Shown: positions 24,557-34,393 of the stretch, piece after piece
Layout: each line of letters opens with the position of its first letter
Numbering within the stretch: position 1 is the stretch's first letter
Assembly: GCF_011694515.1 (NCBI RefSeq)
Contig: NZ_CP050192.1
Coordinates: 2,415,301-2,479,300, forward strand
Length of the DNA stretch: 64,000 nt
Source of the DNA: Mycobacterium sp. DL592
Lineage (GTDB): Bacteria; Actinomycetota; Actinomycetes; Mycobacteriales; Mycobacteriaceae
Direction of reading: 5' to 3'
Made by a program: the position numbers and the translations under genes
The notes under the pieces: model-generated
Seen by the model: the letters and a program-made list of their open reading frames with translations, nothing else
The model's database searches: none
What the model was told of the DNA's origin: nothing

Positions 24557-25260
24557 TCCATCCACACCAGGCAAGCGAGCCGGCCGGTCGGTGCGCCCCG
24601 GCGATGGCTGAACAAATTCTTGTCGGCGACGGTGCACCGCGGGTCGACGTCGACGGACGTGACCCCGGCGTCGCGCAATTGCCGGACGATCCCGGCCCGC
24701 AGGTCCAGCCCGGCGGTCCCCCGTGCCGTTCGGGTGCGACTACCCGGCAGGCGGGCCTCGACGTCGGCGGCCATCTGGTCGGGCACCTCGTAGTTGGCGC
24801 CGCTGACAGCGGGCCCGAGCAGCACGGAGATGTCTTCGGTGCGCGCACCCGCGGCCAGCATGGCTTCCAGCGTGCGCAGCACGACACCGTCGGCGGCCCC
24901 GACCCGTCCCGCATGCACCGCGGCGACGACGCCGGCGCGGGCGTCGCCCATCAGCACCGGCACGCAGTCGGCCGTCACCACCGCCAGCGCAAGCCCGGGC
25001 GTGGAGGTCAGGAGTGCATCGGTGTCGGGCAGCGGGTCGGTGCGGGGTTCGGCGACGACCTCGAGGTGGTCACCGTGCACCTGATTCATCCACACCACAT
25101 GGTCGGGAGGTAAGCCGATGGCTTTCGCCAGCCTCGCCCGGTTGGCCGCCACCGCGGCGGGATCGTCACCGACGTGGTCACCGAGATTGAAGGTGTCGAA
25201 CGGCGGCTTGGACGCCCCGCCGGCCCGGGTGGTGGTCACGCGGCGAATGCGAACAGTCAC
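24553..25260 (-). CDS. pgeF: YfiH/PgeF family (laccase-domain) protein
   Basis: The 235-residue protein belongs to the multicopper-polyphenol-oxidase-like family, whose members act as purine nucleoside enzymes or peptidoglycan-editing factors (PgeF). Zinc-site residues are seen as NQVHGDHL, VVTADCVPVLM and VAAVHAGRVG. The usual H-A-G-W-R-G is here H-A-G-R-V-G. It corresponds to Rv2149c beside ftsZ. The GTG at 25260 starts VTVRIRRVTTTRAGG; the longer frame toward 25374 runs into ftsZ. Its stop overlaps the yggS start. A link to peptidoglycan quality control would suit the neighbourhood, but the biochemical role in mycobacteria is not settled. Confidence 0.92.
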   Translation of the reverse strand: MTVRIRRVTTTRAGGASKPPFDTFNLGDHVGDDPAAVAANRARLAKAIGLPPDHVVWMNQVHGDHLEVVAEPRTDPLPDTDALLTSTPGLALAVVTADCVPVLMGDARAGVVAAVHAGRVGAADGVVLRTLEAMLAAGARTEDISVLLGPAVSGANYEVPDQMAADVEARLPGSRTRTARGTAGLDLRAGIVRQLRDAGVTSVDVDPRCTVADKNLFSHRRGAPTGRLACLVWME

Positions 25261-25294
25261 AGCACCCAGTATCGGCGGCGGGTGAGAGACGGCG

Positions 25295-26440
25295 TCAGTG
25301 CCGCATGAAGGGCGGCACGTCGACATCGTCATCGGCGATGCCGCCGTCGTCTCCGCCGATGCTGACCGTCGCACCGTTGGTGTGCACCGGCACGCTCACC
25401 GCGTCGATCGGGTCGAACAGCGAGGAGCTGAGCTTGCCCGCGGCACCCGCGGCGATCGTGGAGCCCGAACCGACCACCGGCTTGCGGCTGGGTCCGGCGG
25501 CGTCGAAGCCGGCGGCGATGACCGTCACCCGGACCTCGTCGCCCAGCGAGTCGTCGATCACGGTGCCGAAGATGATGTTGGCGTCGACGTGGGCGGCGTC
25601 CTGGACCAGCGAGGCGGCCTCGTTGATCTCGAACAGCCCGAGGTCGCTGCCGCCGGCGATCGACATCAGTACGCCCTGGGCGCCTTCCATCGAGGCTTCC
25701 AGCAGCGGGGAGTTGATGGCGATCTCGGCGGCCTTGAGCGCGCGACCGTCGCCGCGGGCCGAACCGATGCCCATCAACGCGGTACCCGCACCGCTCATGA
25801 TGCCCTTGACGTCGGCGAAGTCGACGTTGATCAGGCCCGGGGTGGTGATCAGGTCGGTGATGCCCTGCACGCCGTTGAGCAGCACCTCGTCAGCGCTGCG
25901 GAAGGCGTCCATCAGCGAGACCTGGGCATCGCCCATCTGCAGCAGCCGGTCGTTGGGGATGACGATCAGGGTGTCGCAGCTCTCGCGCAGCGCTTGGATA
26001 CCGGCCTCGGCCTGGTTGGACCGGCGCTTGCCCTCGAAGGAGAACGGCCGGGTGACCACGCCGACGGTCAGTGCGCCGAGCTTGCGGGCGATGGTCGCCA
26101 CGACGGGCGCGCCGCCGGTTCCGGTGCCGCCGCCCTCGCCTGCGGTCACGAAGACCATGTCGGCGCCGCGCAGCAGCTCTTCGATCTCGTCCTTGGCGTC
26201 CTCCGCGGCCTTGCGGCCCACCTCGGGGTCGGCGCCGGCACCGAGGCCGCGGGTGGAGTCACGTCCGACGTCGAGCTTGACGTCGGCGTCGCTCATCAAC
26301 AGCGCCTGGGCGTCAGTGTTGATGGCGATGAACTCGACACCCTTGAGGCCCTGCTCGATCATGCGGTTGACGGCGTTGACGCCGCCGCCGCCGATGCCAA
26401 CGACCTTGATCACGGCCAGGTAGTTATGCGGGGGGGTCAT
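25295..26440 (-). CDS. ftsZ: Cell division GTPase FtsZ
   Basis: The 381-residue tubulin homologue forms the Z ring. [16 protein letters not shown] (about 12-27) starts the Rossmann-like GTPase domain. [10 protein letters not shown] (about 103-112) is the tubulin signature loop. [11 protein letters not shown] and the T7 loop complete the catalytic interface with the next subunit. The C-terminal domain ends near 315, followed by a linker and the conserved tail [12 protein letters not shown], which binds SepF and FtsW. The ATG at 26440 is preceded by AGGGAGGAAG. A 198-base gap separates it from ftsQ and contains a TTGACA element and tandem TTGAGG repeats, so it has its own regulated promoter. 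Confidence 0.99.
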   Translation of the reverse strand: MTPPHNYLAVIKVVGIGGGGVNAVNRMIEQGLKGVEFIAINTDAQALLMSDADVKLDVGRDSTRGLGAGADPEVGRKAAEDAKDEIEELLRGADMVFVTAGEGGGTGTGGAPVVATIARKLGALTVGVVTRPFSFEGKRRSNQAEAGIQALRESCDTLIVIPNDRLLQMGDAQVSLMDAFRSADEVLLNGVQGITDLITTPGLINVDFADVKGIMSGAGTALMGIGSARGDGRALKAAEIAINSPLLEASMEGAQGVLMSIAGGSDLGLFEINEAASLVQDAAHVDANIIFGTVIDDSLGDEVRVTVIAAGFDAAGPSRKPVVGSGSTIAAGAAGKLSSSLFDPIDAVSVPVHTNGATVSIGGDDGGIADDDVDVPPFMRH

Positions 26441-26498
26441 CGTCTGGGTCTTCCTCCCTGTCGGGCTCGGGTGGCGCTAATCCCCTTGGGCAAACCCT

Positions 26499-26530
26499 CA
26501 ACCTCAACCTCAGGCTTAGAGTTATGTCAA
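26499..26530 (-). promoter_or_regulatory. ftsZ upstream promoter element with tandem TTGAGG repeats
   Basis: On the minus strand, TTGACA (26530-26525) is followed by ACTCTAAGCC and then two consecutive TGAGGT units and GAGGGT, giving three TTGAGG-like direct repeats on a 6-base period. No standard -10 occurs 17 bases after TTGACA. That layout resembles activator (MerR-type) promoters. The sequence is about 60-90 bases before the ftsZ ATG. Confidence 0.45.
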
Positions 26531-26638
26531 GTAGTTCCGCGCAACCAGAACGATATGGACGGTCCCCGCGGGATTGGGGAGGCGCGCCGACGTGTCGTGG
26601 GCGAATTTCGCGCGACGTCCGTCACGGCGCCACCCGAT

Positions 26639-27604
26639 CTACTTGACGGTCGGCAGATCCGGGCTCGAGACGTCATAGGTACGGCCCGGCTGGGTCAGCA
26701 GCGCCGCGAGCTTCTCGGCCTTCTCCGCGGTGCGGTCGGTGGTCCCCCACACCACAGTCCGCCCGTCGGTGAGCGTCAGAGTCACCGATGCCACCGACGG
26801 CGCGGCGACCCGGCTGACCTGACCGACCACCTCCGGGCTCAGCGCCGTCATCACCTCCAGGGCCGCACGCGTCGGTGCGTCCGTGGGTCCGGGATTGTCG
26901 ACATCGATGTAGGCCAGGCCCGGCGGCGGCGGCGCGGTCGCGAAGTCCACACCGTCCTTGTCGAACAGATGCGGGCCGTCCGGATAGTCCTTCACCACGA
27001 TCGGGACCCGCTCCACGATCGTGATACGCAGGGTCGACGGGTACTCGCGCTGCACCCGGGCGCTGGCCACCCGGCGGATCTCGGCAACCCGGTCGGCCAC
27101 CGTGTCGGTGTTGATCTGCAGCAGCGGCGTGCCGAGCTGGACCTTCGCGGCGTCGATGACCTCGTCGCGCGTCACCGCGCCGACCCCGGTCACCACCAGC
27201 GAGCGGGCCGACATCAGCGGGGTGAAGTACAGGATCAGGCCGAGTCCGACGGCGACCACACTCAACACGATCAGCCACACCAGCAGCCGCAACCCCCGAA
27301 CCGTGCCGCGGCCCAACTGTTTCGGCGCCTCGACGTGCTGGCTGCGAACCCGGCGCTTGGCCTCCCTGCGGGCCTCCTCGATCGCCATCGCCCTGGTTTG
27401 CGCCGCGCGGCGCTCCTCACGCTCCCGGCGGGCCTTGCGCCGAGGTCCCTCGAAGTCGGGCTCCTCGGGCTGGGCTTCGCCAGACTCTGCGGTCTCAGTC
27501 TCGGCCTCGTCGAGATCGACGTTCTGCACGTCCTCACTCGCACTGTCGCGCCCAGCCGTCGGTTCGGGCGCGTCGGGAGGCTGCGGCGGATCCGGCTCGG
27601 TCAC
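26639..27604 (-). CDS. ftsQ: Cell division protein FtsQ
   Basis: The 321-residue bitopic division protein has a long acidic, Glu/Pro-rich cytosolic N-terminus (about 1-105, including [19 protein letters not shown] and the basic [10 protein letters not shown]). One membrane helix ([20 protein letters not shown], about 108-127) follows. The extracytoplasmic POTRA domain starts at [20 protein letters not shown] (about 131-150). The remaining beta domain ends near 321. FtsQ connects FtsL/FtsB-type proteins with the septal synthase. The GTG overlaps the murC stop by 4 bases. The family's conserved patterns [17 protein letters not shown] and ERVPIVV are intact. Confidence 0.96.
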   Translation of the reverse strand: MTEPDPPQPPDAPEPTAGRDSASEDVQNVDLDEAETETAESGEAQPEEPDFEGPRRKARREREERRAAQTRAMAIEEARREAKRRVRSQHVEAPKQLGRGTVRGLRLLVWLIVLSVVAVGLGLILYFTPLMSARSLVVTGVGAVTRDEVIDAAKVQLGTPLLQINTDTVADRVAEIRRVASARVQREYPSTLRITIVERVPIVVKDYPDGPHLFDKDGVDFATAPPPPGLAYIDVDNPGPTDAPTRAALEVMTALSPEVVGQVSRVAAPSVASVTLTLTDGRTVVWGTTDRTAEKAEKLAALLTQPGRTYDVSSPDLPTVK

Positions 27605-29064
27605 CGCTGCTCCCGGCCGGCCTTGTCCTGGATCGCGGCGATGATCTCCGGACCCAGCATCGTCACGTCGCCGGCGCCCATGGTGACCACGACGTCGCCG
27701 CTGCCCACCGATGCCGCCACCCGTGCGGCGACCGCGGAGAAATCCGCCACGTAGTGCACCGGCACGCTGACATGCTCGGCCACGGTGGCCCCGCTGATAC
27801 CGGGCATCGGTTGCTCGCGGGCGGCGTAGACGTCGAGCACGAACACCTCGTCGGCGGTGTCCAGCGCGCTACCGAACTCACGCGCGAAAGTCTTTGTGCG
27901 CGAATATAAGTGGGGTTGGAAGACCACGATACTGCGGGCCCCGGTGATGGTCGGGTGGCCGGTGCGGTCCTGGCGGGCGATCGCGCGCAGCGCGGTCAGC
28001 GCGGCGCGCACCTCGGTCGGGTGATGGGCGTAGTCGTCGAACACCTTCACCCCGCCCGCCACCCCGACCAGCTCGAAACGCCTACGCACACCGTCGAAAC
28101 CGGCCAATCCGTCGAGCACCTCGTCGATCGGCGCGCCCACCTCGAGTGCCGCGAGCAGCGCAGCGAGCGCATTGAGCGCCATATGCCTGCCCGGCACCGC
28201 CAGGCGCATCACCCGCTGATGAGACTCCCCCGCCAATTGGATGTGGGCCACTGCCCCGGTGCCGTGCTGTTCCCAGTCGACCAGTGCCCCGGCCAGACCG
28301 TCACCCGGCCCGCTGCCGTAGCGCAACACCCGTACACCGCTGGCGGCGCTGCGTTCGGCCAACGCGGCCGCACCGGGATCGTCGGCGCAGATGACCAGCG
28401 CACCGCCCGGAACCAGCCGTTGTACGAACGCGTCGAACACCGCGCTGTAGGCCTCCGCGCTGCCGAAGTAATCCAGGTGGTCGGCCTCGACATTGGTCAC
28501 CACCGCCACGTTCGGGGTGTATTCCAGCAGCGAGCCGTCACTCTCGTCGGCCTCGGCGACGAAACAGTCACCACTTCCGTTGTGCGCGTTGGTACCTGCC
28601 TCCCCGAGGTCACCACCGACCGCGAACGACGGGTCCATCCCGACATGCTGCAACGCGACGATCAGCATCGAGGTGGTGGTGGTCTTACCGTGCGTACCAG
28701 TCACCAGCAAGGTGCGCTGCCCGGCCATCAGCTTGGCCAGCACCACCGGGCGCAGGATCACCGGGATCCCGCGCCGGGCGGCCTCGACCAACTCCGGGTT
28801 GGTCTTCGGGATCGCGGCGTGGGTGGTGACCACCGCGGTCGGACCGCCGGGCAGCAGATCCAGGTTCGCCGCGTCATGGCCGATGCTGATCTGCGCGCCG
28901 CGGGCCTGCAGTGCGACCACGCCGCGCGACTCCTTGGCGTCCGAGCCCGACACCAGCCCCCCGCGGTCGAGCAGGATGCGCGCGATCCCCGACATCCCGG
29001 CACCGCCGATGCCGACCATGTGCACCCGGGCCAGCTCCGGCGGCAGTGCCTTGGCGGTGCTCAT
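27601..29064 (-). CDS. murC: UDP-N-acetylmuramate-L-alanine ligase
   Basis: This 487-residue cytoplasmic ligase adds L-alanine to UDP-MurNAc in the first amino-acid step of the peptidoglycan stem. The N-terminal UDP-binding Rossmann domain begins [32 protein letters not shown] (about 122-133) is the ATP P-loop. Later blocks include [36 protein letters not shown] (the C-terminal domain DDYAHHP signature) and FQPHLYSRT. Start and stop both overlap neighbours by 4 bases (murG upstream, ftsQ downstream). All catalytic residues appear present. Confidence 0.98.
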   Translation of the reverse strand: MSTAKALPPELARVHMVGIGGAGMSGIARILLDRGGLVSGSDAKESRGVVALQARGAQISIGHDAANLDLLPGGPTAVVTTHAAIPKTNPELVEAARRGIPVILRPVVLAKLMAGQRTLLVTGTHGKTTTTSMLIVALQHVGMDPSFAVGGDLGEAGTNAHNGSGDCFVAEADESDGSLLEYTPNVAVVTNVEADHLDYFGSAEAYSAVFDAFVQRLVPGGALVICADDPGAAALAERSAASGVRVLRYGSGPGDGLAGALVDWEQHGTGAVAHIQLAGESHQRVMRLAVPGRHMALNALAALLAALEVGAPIDEVLDGLAGFDGVRRRFELVGVAGGVKVFDDYAHHPTEVRAALTALRAIARQDRTGHPTITGARSIVVFQPHLYSRTKTFAREFGSALDTADEVFVLDVYAAREQPMPGISGATVAEHVSVPVHYVADFSAVAARVAASVGSGDVVVTMGAGDVTMLGPEIIAAIQDKAGREQR

Positions 29065-30200
29065 CGGGCCTCTCCGCGGTGCGCTCGAGCCACATCCAGG
29101 GCCACCTCGGCGACCCGGCGTGCGGCGTCGCGGTGGCCGACCTGGGCGGCGGCGTTGGTCATGGCCTGCAGGCGGGCGGTGTCGCTGAGCAGGCCGACGA
29201 CCTCGCCGGCGACGAAGTCGCTGGTGAGGTCGCTGTCGGCGACCAGAAGCCCGCCACCGGCGTTGACCACCGGCAGCGCGTTGAGCCGCTGCTCGCCGTT
29301 GCCGATCGGCAGCGGAACGTAGACGGCGGGCAGCCCGACGGCCGAGACCTCGGCGACTGTCATCGCCCCGGAGCGGCAGATCGCCAGGTCGGCGGCGGCA
29401 TAGGCCAGGTTCATCTCGCTGAGGTAGGGCACCGCGACGTAGGGCGGGTCGCCGGGCGGCGGGGTCCGCAGGTCCAGGGTGTTCTTCGGGCCGTGGGCGT
29501 GCAGCACCGAGATACCCGCCGCGGCCAGCTCCGCCGCTGCCCCGCTGACCGCGCGGTTGATCGACGCCGCGCCCTGCGAGCCGCCGAACACCAGCAGCAC
29601 CACCGCGTCGTCGGCGAACCCGAAGTGGGCGCGGGCCGCGGACCGCAACGCCGTGCGATCCAGTTCGGTGATCGACGCGCGCACCGGCATGCCCACCACC
29701 TCGGCGCCGGCCAGACCAGAGTCCGGCACCGCGGCCAGCACGCGGCGCGCGGTCCGTGCGCCGACCCGGTTGGCCACGCCGGCGCGGGCGTTGGCCTCGT
29801 GCACGACGACGGGAACCCGGCGCCTGCGCAATGGCCCGCCGCGGGCGGCGAGATAGGCAGGCACGGCCACGTAGCCGCCGAAGCCGATCACCACGTCGGC
29901 GGCGACATCGTCGAGGACGGCACGGGTCTCCTTGACGGCGCGGCGCACCCGCAGCGGCAAGCGCAGCAGATCGCCGTTGACTTTGCGTGGCAGCGGGACA
30001 GGAGTGATCAGTTCGAGGTGGTAGCCGCGCTCGGGGACCAGCCGGGTCTCCAGGCCGCGGGCGGTCCCCAGGGCGGTGATGCGAACGTTTGGGTCGAGCG
30101 CCTTGAGCGCGTCGGCGACTGCCATGGCCGGTTCCACGTGACCTGCGGTGCCGCCGCCGGCCAGGACGACCGAGACCGATGCGCCGCGCTCACTACTCAC
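29061..30200 (-). CDS. murG: UDP-GlcNAc-undecaprenyl-PP-MurNAc-pentapeptide GlcNAc transferase
   Basis: This 379-residue GT28 glycosyltransferase converts lipid I to lipid II at the inner face of the membrane. [14 protein letters not shown] (about 13-26) is the first glycine loop. [16 protein letters not shown] and [10 protein letters not shown] are the acceptor-side blocks. [13 protein letters not shown] (about 208-220) is the second glycine loop, and [21 protein letters not shown] binds UDP-GlcNAc. The GTG start lies inside the ftsW stop (GTGA) and the end overlaps murC. No feature is unusual. Confidence 0.98.
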   Translation of the reverse strand: MSSERGASVSVVLAGGGTAGHVEPAMAVADALKALDPNVRITALGTARGLETRLVPERGYHLELITPVPLPRKVNGDLLRLPLRVRRAVKETRAVLDDVAADVVIGFGGYVAVPAYLAARGGPLRRRRVPVVVHEANARAGVANRVGARTARRVLAAVPDSGLAGAEVVGMPVRASITELDRTALRSAARAHFGFADDAVVLLVFGGSQGAASINRAVSGAAAELAAAGISVLHAHGPKNTLDLRTPPPGDPPYVAVPYLSEMNLAYAAADLAICRSGAMTVAEVSAVGLPAVYVPLPIGNGEQRLNALPVVNAGGGLLVADSDLTSDFVAGEVVGLLSDTARLQAMTNAAAQVGHRDAARRVAEVALDVARAHRGEAR

Positions 30201-31846
30201 CCGTAACGCTGACCTTCCAATGTGCGGGACCGCCGTGGCTGGCCGGCTCCCTGGCTGCCGTATCGCTGTGCCCCGCGTTGCGAAGCATCACCATGATGCC
30301 CTGAGCGCCGGGTGGGCCGTTGCGCCGTCCTCGTTTTGGCGGGTGCGTCGGCGCGACCGCGGGTGGGCGTCTTCACCGGTTTGGCGGCTCTGCCCGATTT
30401 GGCGGGTTTGGCGGGTTTGACGGGTTTGACGGCGGCCGGCTTGGTGCGCAGCCGGTCGCGCAGCGCCTCCACCCGGGTCGGCACATACGGCTCGGGCAGC
30501 GGCAGCCGCAGCAGCCGGTTCATCCGGTCGTCGCGGCCGGCGCGCAGTGCAGCCACCGCCTCAGGCTCGTGGCGGGCCGCGTTGGCCATCAGTCCGATCA
30601 TGAACAGCGTTGTTGCCGTTGATGTTCCACCCGCAGAGATCAGCGGCAGCTGAATGCCGGTGACCGGAAGCAGGCCGATCACGTAGCCGACGTTGATGAA
30701 CACCTGGCCGATCACCCACATGGTGGCGGTGGCGGTCAGCAGCCGCAGGAACGGATCGGCTGACCGCCGGGCGATGCGCATCCCGGTGTAGGCGAACAGA
30801 CCGAACAGCGCCAGCATGCCGAAGGCTCCGACGAACCCGAGTTCCTCACCGATGATGGCGAAGATGAAGTCGTTGTGGGCGTTGGGCAGGTAGTTCCATT
30901 TCGCGGTGCCCTGGCCTAGTCCGTCGCCGAACACACCGCCGTTGGCCAGCGCGAATTTGGCCTGCCGGGCCTGATATCCCGAGCCCTGGGCGTCGGCGGC
31001 GGGATCCAGCCAGGACCGCACCCGATCAGAGCGGTAGCCCGCGGACACCGCTAGCACCGCCGCGGCCCCGACCGCAGCCAGCACCGAGGTGACGAAGACC
31101 TTCAGCGGCAGGCCGGCGAACCACAGCATGGCGAGCAGGATGATGCCCAGTGACACCGTCTGGCCGAGGTCGGGCTGGGCGACGATCAGCGCCAGGGCGA
31201 TCACCGCCGCGGGGATCAGTGGCACCAGCATCTCGCGCAGCGAGGCGCGCTCCATCCGCCGGGTCGCCAGCAGATGGGAGCCCCAGATGGCGAACGCGAT
31301 CTTGGTGAGTTCGGACGGCTGCATCGACAGGCCGGCAACGACGAACCAGCCCCGGGAGCCGTTGGACTCGTGGCCGATCCCGGGGATCAGCACCAGTGTG
31401 ATCAGCACGATCGTCACCGCGAATGCGAAGAACGACATCCGGCGCATGAAACTCACCGGCAGCCGCAGCGCGATCCAGCAGGCGAACAGCCCCAACACCG
31501 TCCACATGACCTGGCGGAAGAAGATCGACCAGGGTGAGCCATCCTCGTCGTAGGAGTGCACACCGGAGGCCGACAGCACCATGGTCAGGCCCAGGATGAT
31601 CAGCAGGGCGGCCACCGAGACGATCAGGTGGAACGAGGTCATGGGCCGGCCCAGCCACGCGCCGAACGTCTTGTGCGGCAGGAAGCGGAGTTTGGCCGGC
31701 GCCTCGGCGGTGGCGACCGCGACGGCGCCGGTGGTGGTCTCGCCGGCGGCGGAGGCAGCGGTGTCGTTCTCGGCGGGCACATCAGTGCCGTCGGCGGTGC
31801 CCTTGGCACCCCGACGCCGCAACCGGGTCAGGATGTTGTCAGCCAT
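30197..31846 (-). CDS. ftsW: Septal peptidoglycan polymerase FtsW
   Basis: The 549-residue SEDS-family membrane protein polymerises lipid II glycan strands together with the class B PBP encoded by pbpB. About ten membrane helices lie between residues 70 and 430. The catalytic-side signature is seen in [30 protein letters not shown] (the key aspartate), [11 protein letters not shown] and [14 protein letters not shown] 65-residue Ala/Thr-rich cytosolic N-terminus is present. The C-terminal tail of about 110 residues is strongly basic with K-P-V-K-P-A-K-P repeats, typical of mycobacterial FtsW and thought to contact FtsZ and PbpB. Its stop overlaps murG, and murD ends 5 bases upstream of its start. 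Confidence 0.97.
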   Translation of the reverse strand: MADNILTRLRRRGAKGTADGTDVPAENDTAASAAGETTTGAVAVATAEAPAKLRFLPHKTFGAWLGRPMTSFHLIVSVAALLIILGLTMVLSASGVHSYDEDGSPWSIFFRQVMWTVLGLFACWIALRLPVSFMRRMSFFAFAVTIVLITLVLIPGIGHESNGSRGWFVVAGLSMQPSELTKIAFAIWGSHLLATRRMERASLREMLVPLIPAAVIALALIVAQPDLGQTVSLGIILLAMLWFAGLPLKVFVTSVLAAVGAAAVLAVSAGYRSDRVRSWLDPAADAQGSGYQARQAKFALANGGVFGDGLGQGTAKWNYLPNAHNDFIFAIIGEELGFVGAFGMLALFGLFAYTGMRIARRSADPFLRLLTATATMWVIGQVFINVGYVIGLLPVTGIQLPLISAGGTSTATTLFMIGLMANAARHEPEAVAALRAGRDDRMNRLLRLPLPEPYVPTRVEALRDRLRTKPAAVKPVKPAKPAKSGRAAKPVKTPTRGRADAPAKTRTAQRPTRRSGHHGDASQRGAQRYGSQGAGQPRRSRTLEGQRYG

Positions 31847-31851
31847 GGCCG

Positions 31852-33312
31852 CTACCGCGCCGCAGCACGAACGGCGGCGGCGAACGCGTCCCCGCGGTCG
31901 CCGTAGCCGGCGAACTGGTCGAACGACGCACCAGCAGGGGCCAGCAGCACGGTGTCACCCGGCCGGGCCAGGCTGGCGGCAGCCGCGACGACCTCGGTCA
32001 TCACCCGTGCACCAAGGCCAGTTCCGGAAGCGTCGACCAACCGAGTCCCACGAGCAACATCTGACTCATTAGTCCCTTGCACCACAGCATCCTCCCGCGT
32101 CACAACCTCGATGACGGGGACATCGGGTGCGTGTCGCGATAACGCGTTGGCAACCACCGCACGGTCGCGACCGATCAGCACGGCACCGACCAGCCGGTCT
32201 GCCACCCGGGTGATCATCTCGTCGACCGAGGCGCCCTTGAGCAGGCCGCCGGCCACCCAGACCACCCGCGGATAGGCCAGCACCGACGCCTGGGCCGCGT
32301 GCGGGTTGGTGGCCTTGGAGTCGTCGACGTAACTCACCCCGTCGACGACGCCGACGGCCTCGGCACGGTGGCGGCCCACCCGGAAGCCGGCCAGCGCGTC
32401 GGCGATCGCCGAGGCCGGCACGTCCACCGCACGCGCCAGCGCCGCGGCGCCGAGTGCGTCAAGCACCCCGACCGGCCCGGCCACCGGGATCGACGCCGCA
32501 GGCGCCAGCGCGAGGTCCTCGGCGAACGCACGGTCCACGAGCAGACCGTCGCGCACCCCGAGTTCACCGGCCGCCGGCTCGCCGAGCCGGAAACCGGCCT
32601 TCACCGGCGCGGCGGCGGCGGGCAGCAGGGCGGTCGCCGGCCCGTCGTCGAGCCCGACGACGGCCACCCGGCCCTGCAGCGCCCTGGCCTTGGCCGCGGC
32701 GTAGGCGGCGAAACTGCCGTGCCAGTCGAGATGGTCCTCGGCGATGTTGAGCACCGCCCCGGCCTCCGGGCGCAGCGAGGGCGCCCAGAACAGCTGAAAG
32801 CTGGACAATTCGACCGCGAGCAGGTCGGCGGGCTGGGACAGGACGTCGAGGACCGGATCGCCGATGTTTCCGCACAGCATCGCGCGACGGCCGTCGGCGA
32901 GCAGCATCGCGTGCAGCATCGAAGTGGTGGTGGTCTTGCCGTTGGTTCCGGTGACCACCAGCCAGCGCCGGGGTGGCCCGTAATGCCCCGTTGCGTCCAG
33001 GCGCCACGCCAGTTCGACATCGCCCCAGATCGGCACACCCGCGCCGGCCGCAGCGGCCAGCACCGGGGCCTGCGGCGGGAAGCCGGGGCTGGTGACCACC
33101 AGGTCGACCGCGCCGATGTCGGCTACCGCCCGCGTCGGCTCGATGGTCTCGATCCCGTTGGCGGCCAAGACTTTCCGAGCATCGTCGTTGTCATCGCAGA
33201 CCACGATGTGGACGTCCCACGAGGCCAGTGCGGCAACCACCGCACGTCCGGTGATCCCGGCTCCAGTGACCAGTACCCGAGCTCCGCGGGCCAGCGGCTC
33301 CAGGCCAGTCAC
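31852..33312 (-). CDS. murD: UDP-MurNAc-L-Ala D-glutamate ligase
   Basis: This 486-residue ligase adds D-glutamate to UDP-MurNAc-L-Ala. [20 protein letters not shown] begins the UDP-binding domain. [14 protein letters not shown] (about 120-133) is the ATP loop, [13 protein letters not shown] follows, and [16 protein letters not shown] begins the C-terminal domain. The GTG lies one base after the mraY stop. A segment of about 27 residues ([18 protein letters not shown] and following, about 403-430) has noticeably lower GC and different codon use from the rest. It lies in a surface region that is variable in mycobacterial MurD. Confidence 0.97.
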   Translation of the reverse strand: MTGLEPLARGARVLVTGAGITGRAVVAALASWDVHIVVCDDNDDARKVLAANGIETIEPTRAVADIGAVDLVVTSPGFPPQAPVLAAAAGAGVPIWGDVELAWRLDATGHYGPPRRWLVVTGTNGKTTTTSMLHAMLLADGRRAMLCGNIGDPVLDVLSQPADLLAVELSSFQLFWAPSLRPEAGAVLNIAEDHLDWHGSFAAYAAAKARALQGRVAVVGLDDGPATALLPAAAAPVKAGFRLGEPAAGELGVRDGLLVDRAFAEDLALAPAASIPVAGPVGVLDALGAAALARAVDVPASAIADALAGFRVGRHRAEAVGVVDGVSYVDDSKATNPHAAQASVLAYPRVVWVAGGLLKGASVDEMITRVADRLVGAVLIGRDRAVVANALSRHAPDVPVIEVVTREDAVVQGTNESDVARGTRLVDASGTGLGARVMTEVVAAAASLARPGDTVLLAPAGASFDQFAGYGDRGDAFAAAVRAAAR

Positions 33313-33313
33313 G

Positions 33314-34393
33314 TCAGGCTCCGATGGCCGAGAGCCACTCGCCGTAGAACAGGGCCACGCCCAGGCCGCACGCGATCGCGGTCAGCAGCCAGAACCGGAT
33401 GATCACCGTCGTCTCCGCCCAGCCCACCAGCTCGAAGTGGTGGTGGAACGGCGCCATCCGGAACACCCGCCGCCCGGTGGTGCGGAACGCCAGGATCTGC
33501 ACGACGACAGAGGTCACCTCGGCGACGAACAGGGCGCCGAGCACCACCGCGAGGACCTCGGTGCGGCTGGTCACCGACAGCCCGGCGATGATGCCGCCCA
33601 GGGCCAGCGAGCCGGTGTCCCCCATGAAGATCTTGGCCGGGGCCGCGTTCCACCACAGGAACCCGATACACGCACCCGCGGTGGCGGCGGCGATGAGCGC
33701 CAGGTCGAGCGGGTCGCGCACGTTGTAGCAGCCCAGGCCGGGGGCGGTCGCGCAGGCGTTGCGGTACTGCCAGAACGTGATCAGCACGTAGGCCGCGCTG
33801 ACCATCGCCATGCTGCCGCCGGCCAGCCCGTCGAGGCCGTCGGTGAAGTTCACCGCATTCGACCAGGCGCTGACCACGACCACGACGAACAACACGAACA
33901 GCAGCGGGGTCAACGTGACAGTGGCGATCTCGCGCACATAGGACAGCTCCGCGCTGCCCGGCGTCAGCCCGTCGGCGTTGCGGAACTGCAGCACCAGGAT
34001 GCCGAACAGCACGGCCGCGGTGATCTGGCCGACGGTCTTGGCGGTCTTGTTCAGGCCGAGGTTGCGGGAGCGGCGGATCTTGATCAAGTCGTCGACGAAA
34101 CCCACCGCACCCAGCGCGGTGGCCAGCCCCAGCACCAGCAGCCCGGACGCTGACGGGCCGCTGCCGTCCATTGCCAGCCCGACCAGATGGGTGCCGAAAT
34201 AGCCGGCCCAGATTCCGGCGATGATCGCCACCCCGCCCATCGACGGCGTTCCGCGCTTGGTCTTGTGGCTCGGCGGGCCGTCCTCGCGGATCTCGTGGCC
34301 GAACCCCTGCCTGGTGAACAACCGCACCAGCACCGGGGTGAGCAGTATCGACACCGCCAGCGCGATGCCGACAGCGATGAGGATCAGTCTCAT
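33314..34393 (-). CDS. mraY: Phospho-MurNAc-pentapeptide transferase
   Basis: The 359-residue membrane enzyme transfers phospho-MurNAc-pentapeptide to undecaprenyl phosphate to make lipid I. Ten membrane helices are visible. Active-site motifs in order are [18 protein letters not shown] (about 38-55), the [17 protein letters not shown] aspartate pair (about 101-117), [15 protein letters not shown] (Mg2+-binding aspartates), [10 protein letters not shown] and [11 protein letters not shown]. The ATG overlaps the murF stop by 4 bases. In M. tuberculosis the gene is named murX (Rv2156c). Confidence 0.98.
   Translation of the reverse strand: MRLILIAVGIALAVSILLTPVLVRLFTRQGFGHEIREDGPPSHKTKRGTPSMGGVAIIAGIWAGYFGTHLVGLAMDGSGPSASGLLVLGLATALGAVGFVDDLIKIRRSRNLGLNKTAKTVGQITAAVLFGILVLQFRNADGLTPGSAELSYVREIATVTLTPLLFVLFVVVVVSAWSNAVNFTDGLDGLAGGSMAMVSAAYVLITFWQYRNACATAPGLGCYNVRDPLDLALIAAATAGACIGFLWWNAAPAKIFMGDTGSLALGGIIAGLSVTSRTEVLAVVLGALFVAEVTSVVVQILAFRTTGRRVFRMAPFHHHFELVGWAETTVIIRFWLLTAIACGLGVALFYGEWLSAIGA

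Noticed and set aside
25298..27754. 818-codon open frame antisense to ftsZ and ftsQ
   Set aside because: Antisense shadow of strongly conserved genes; no ribosome site or family similarity.
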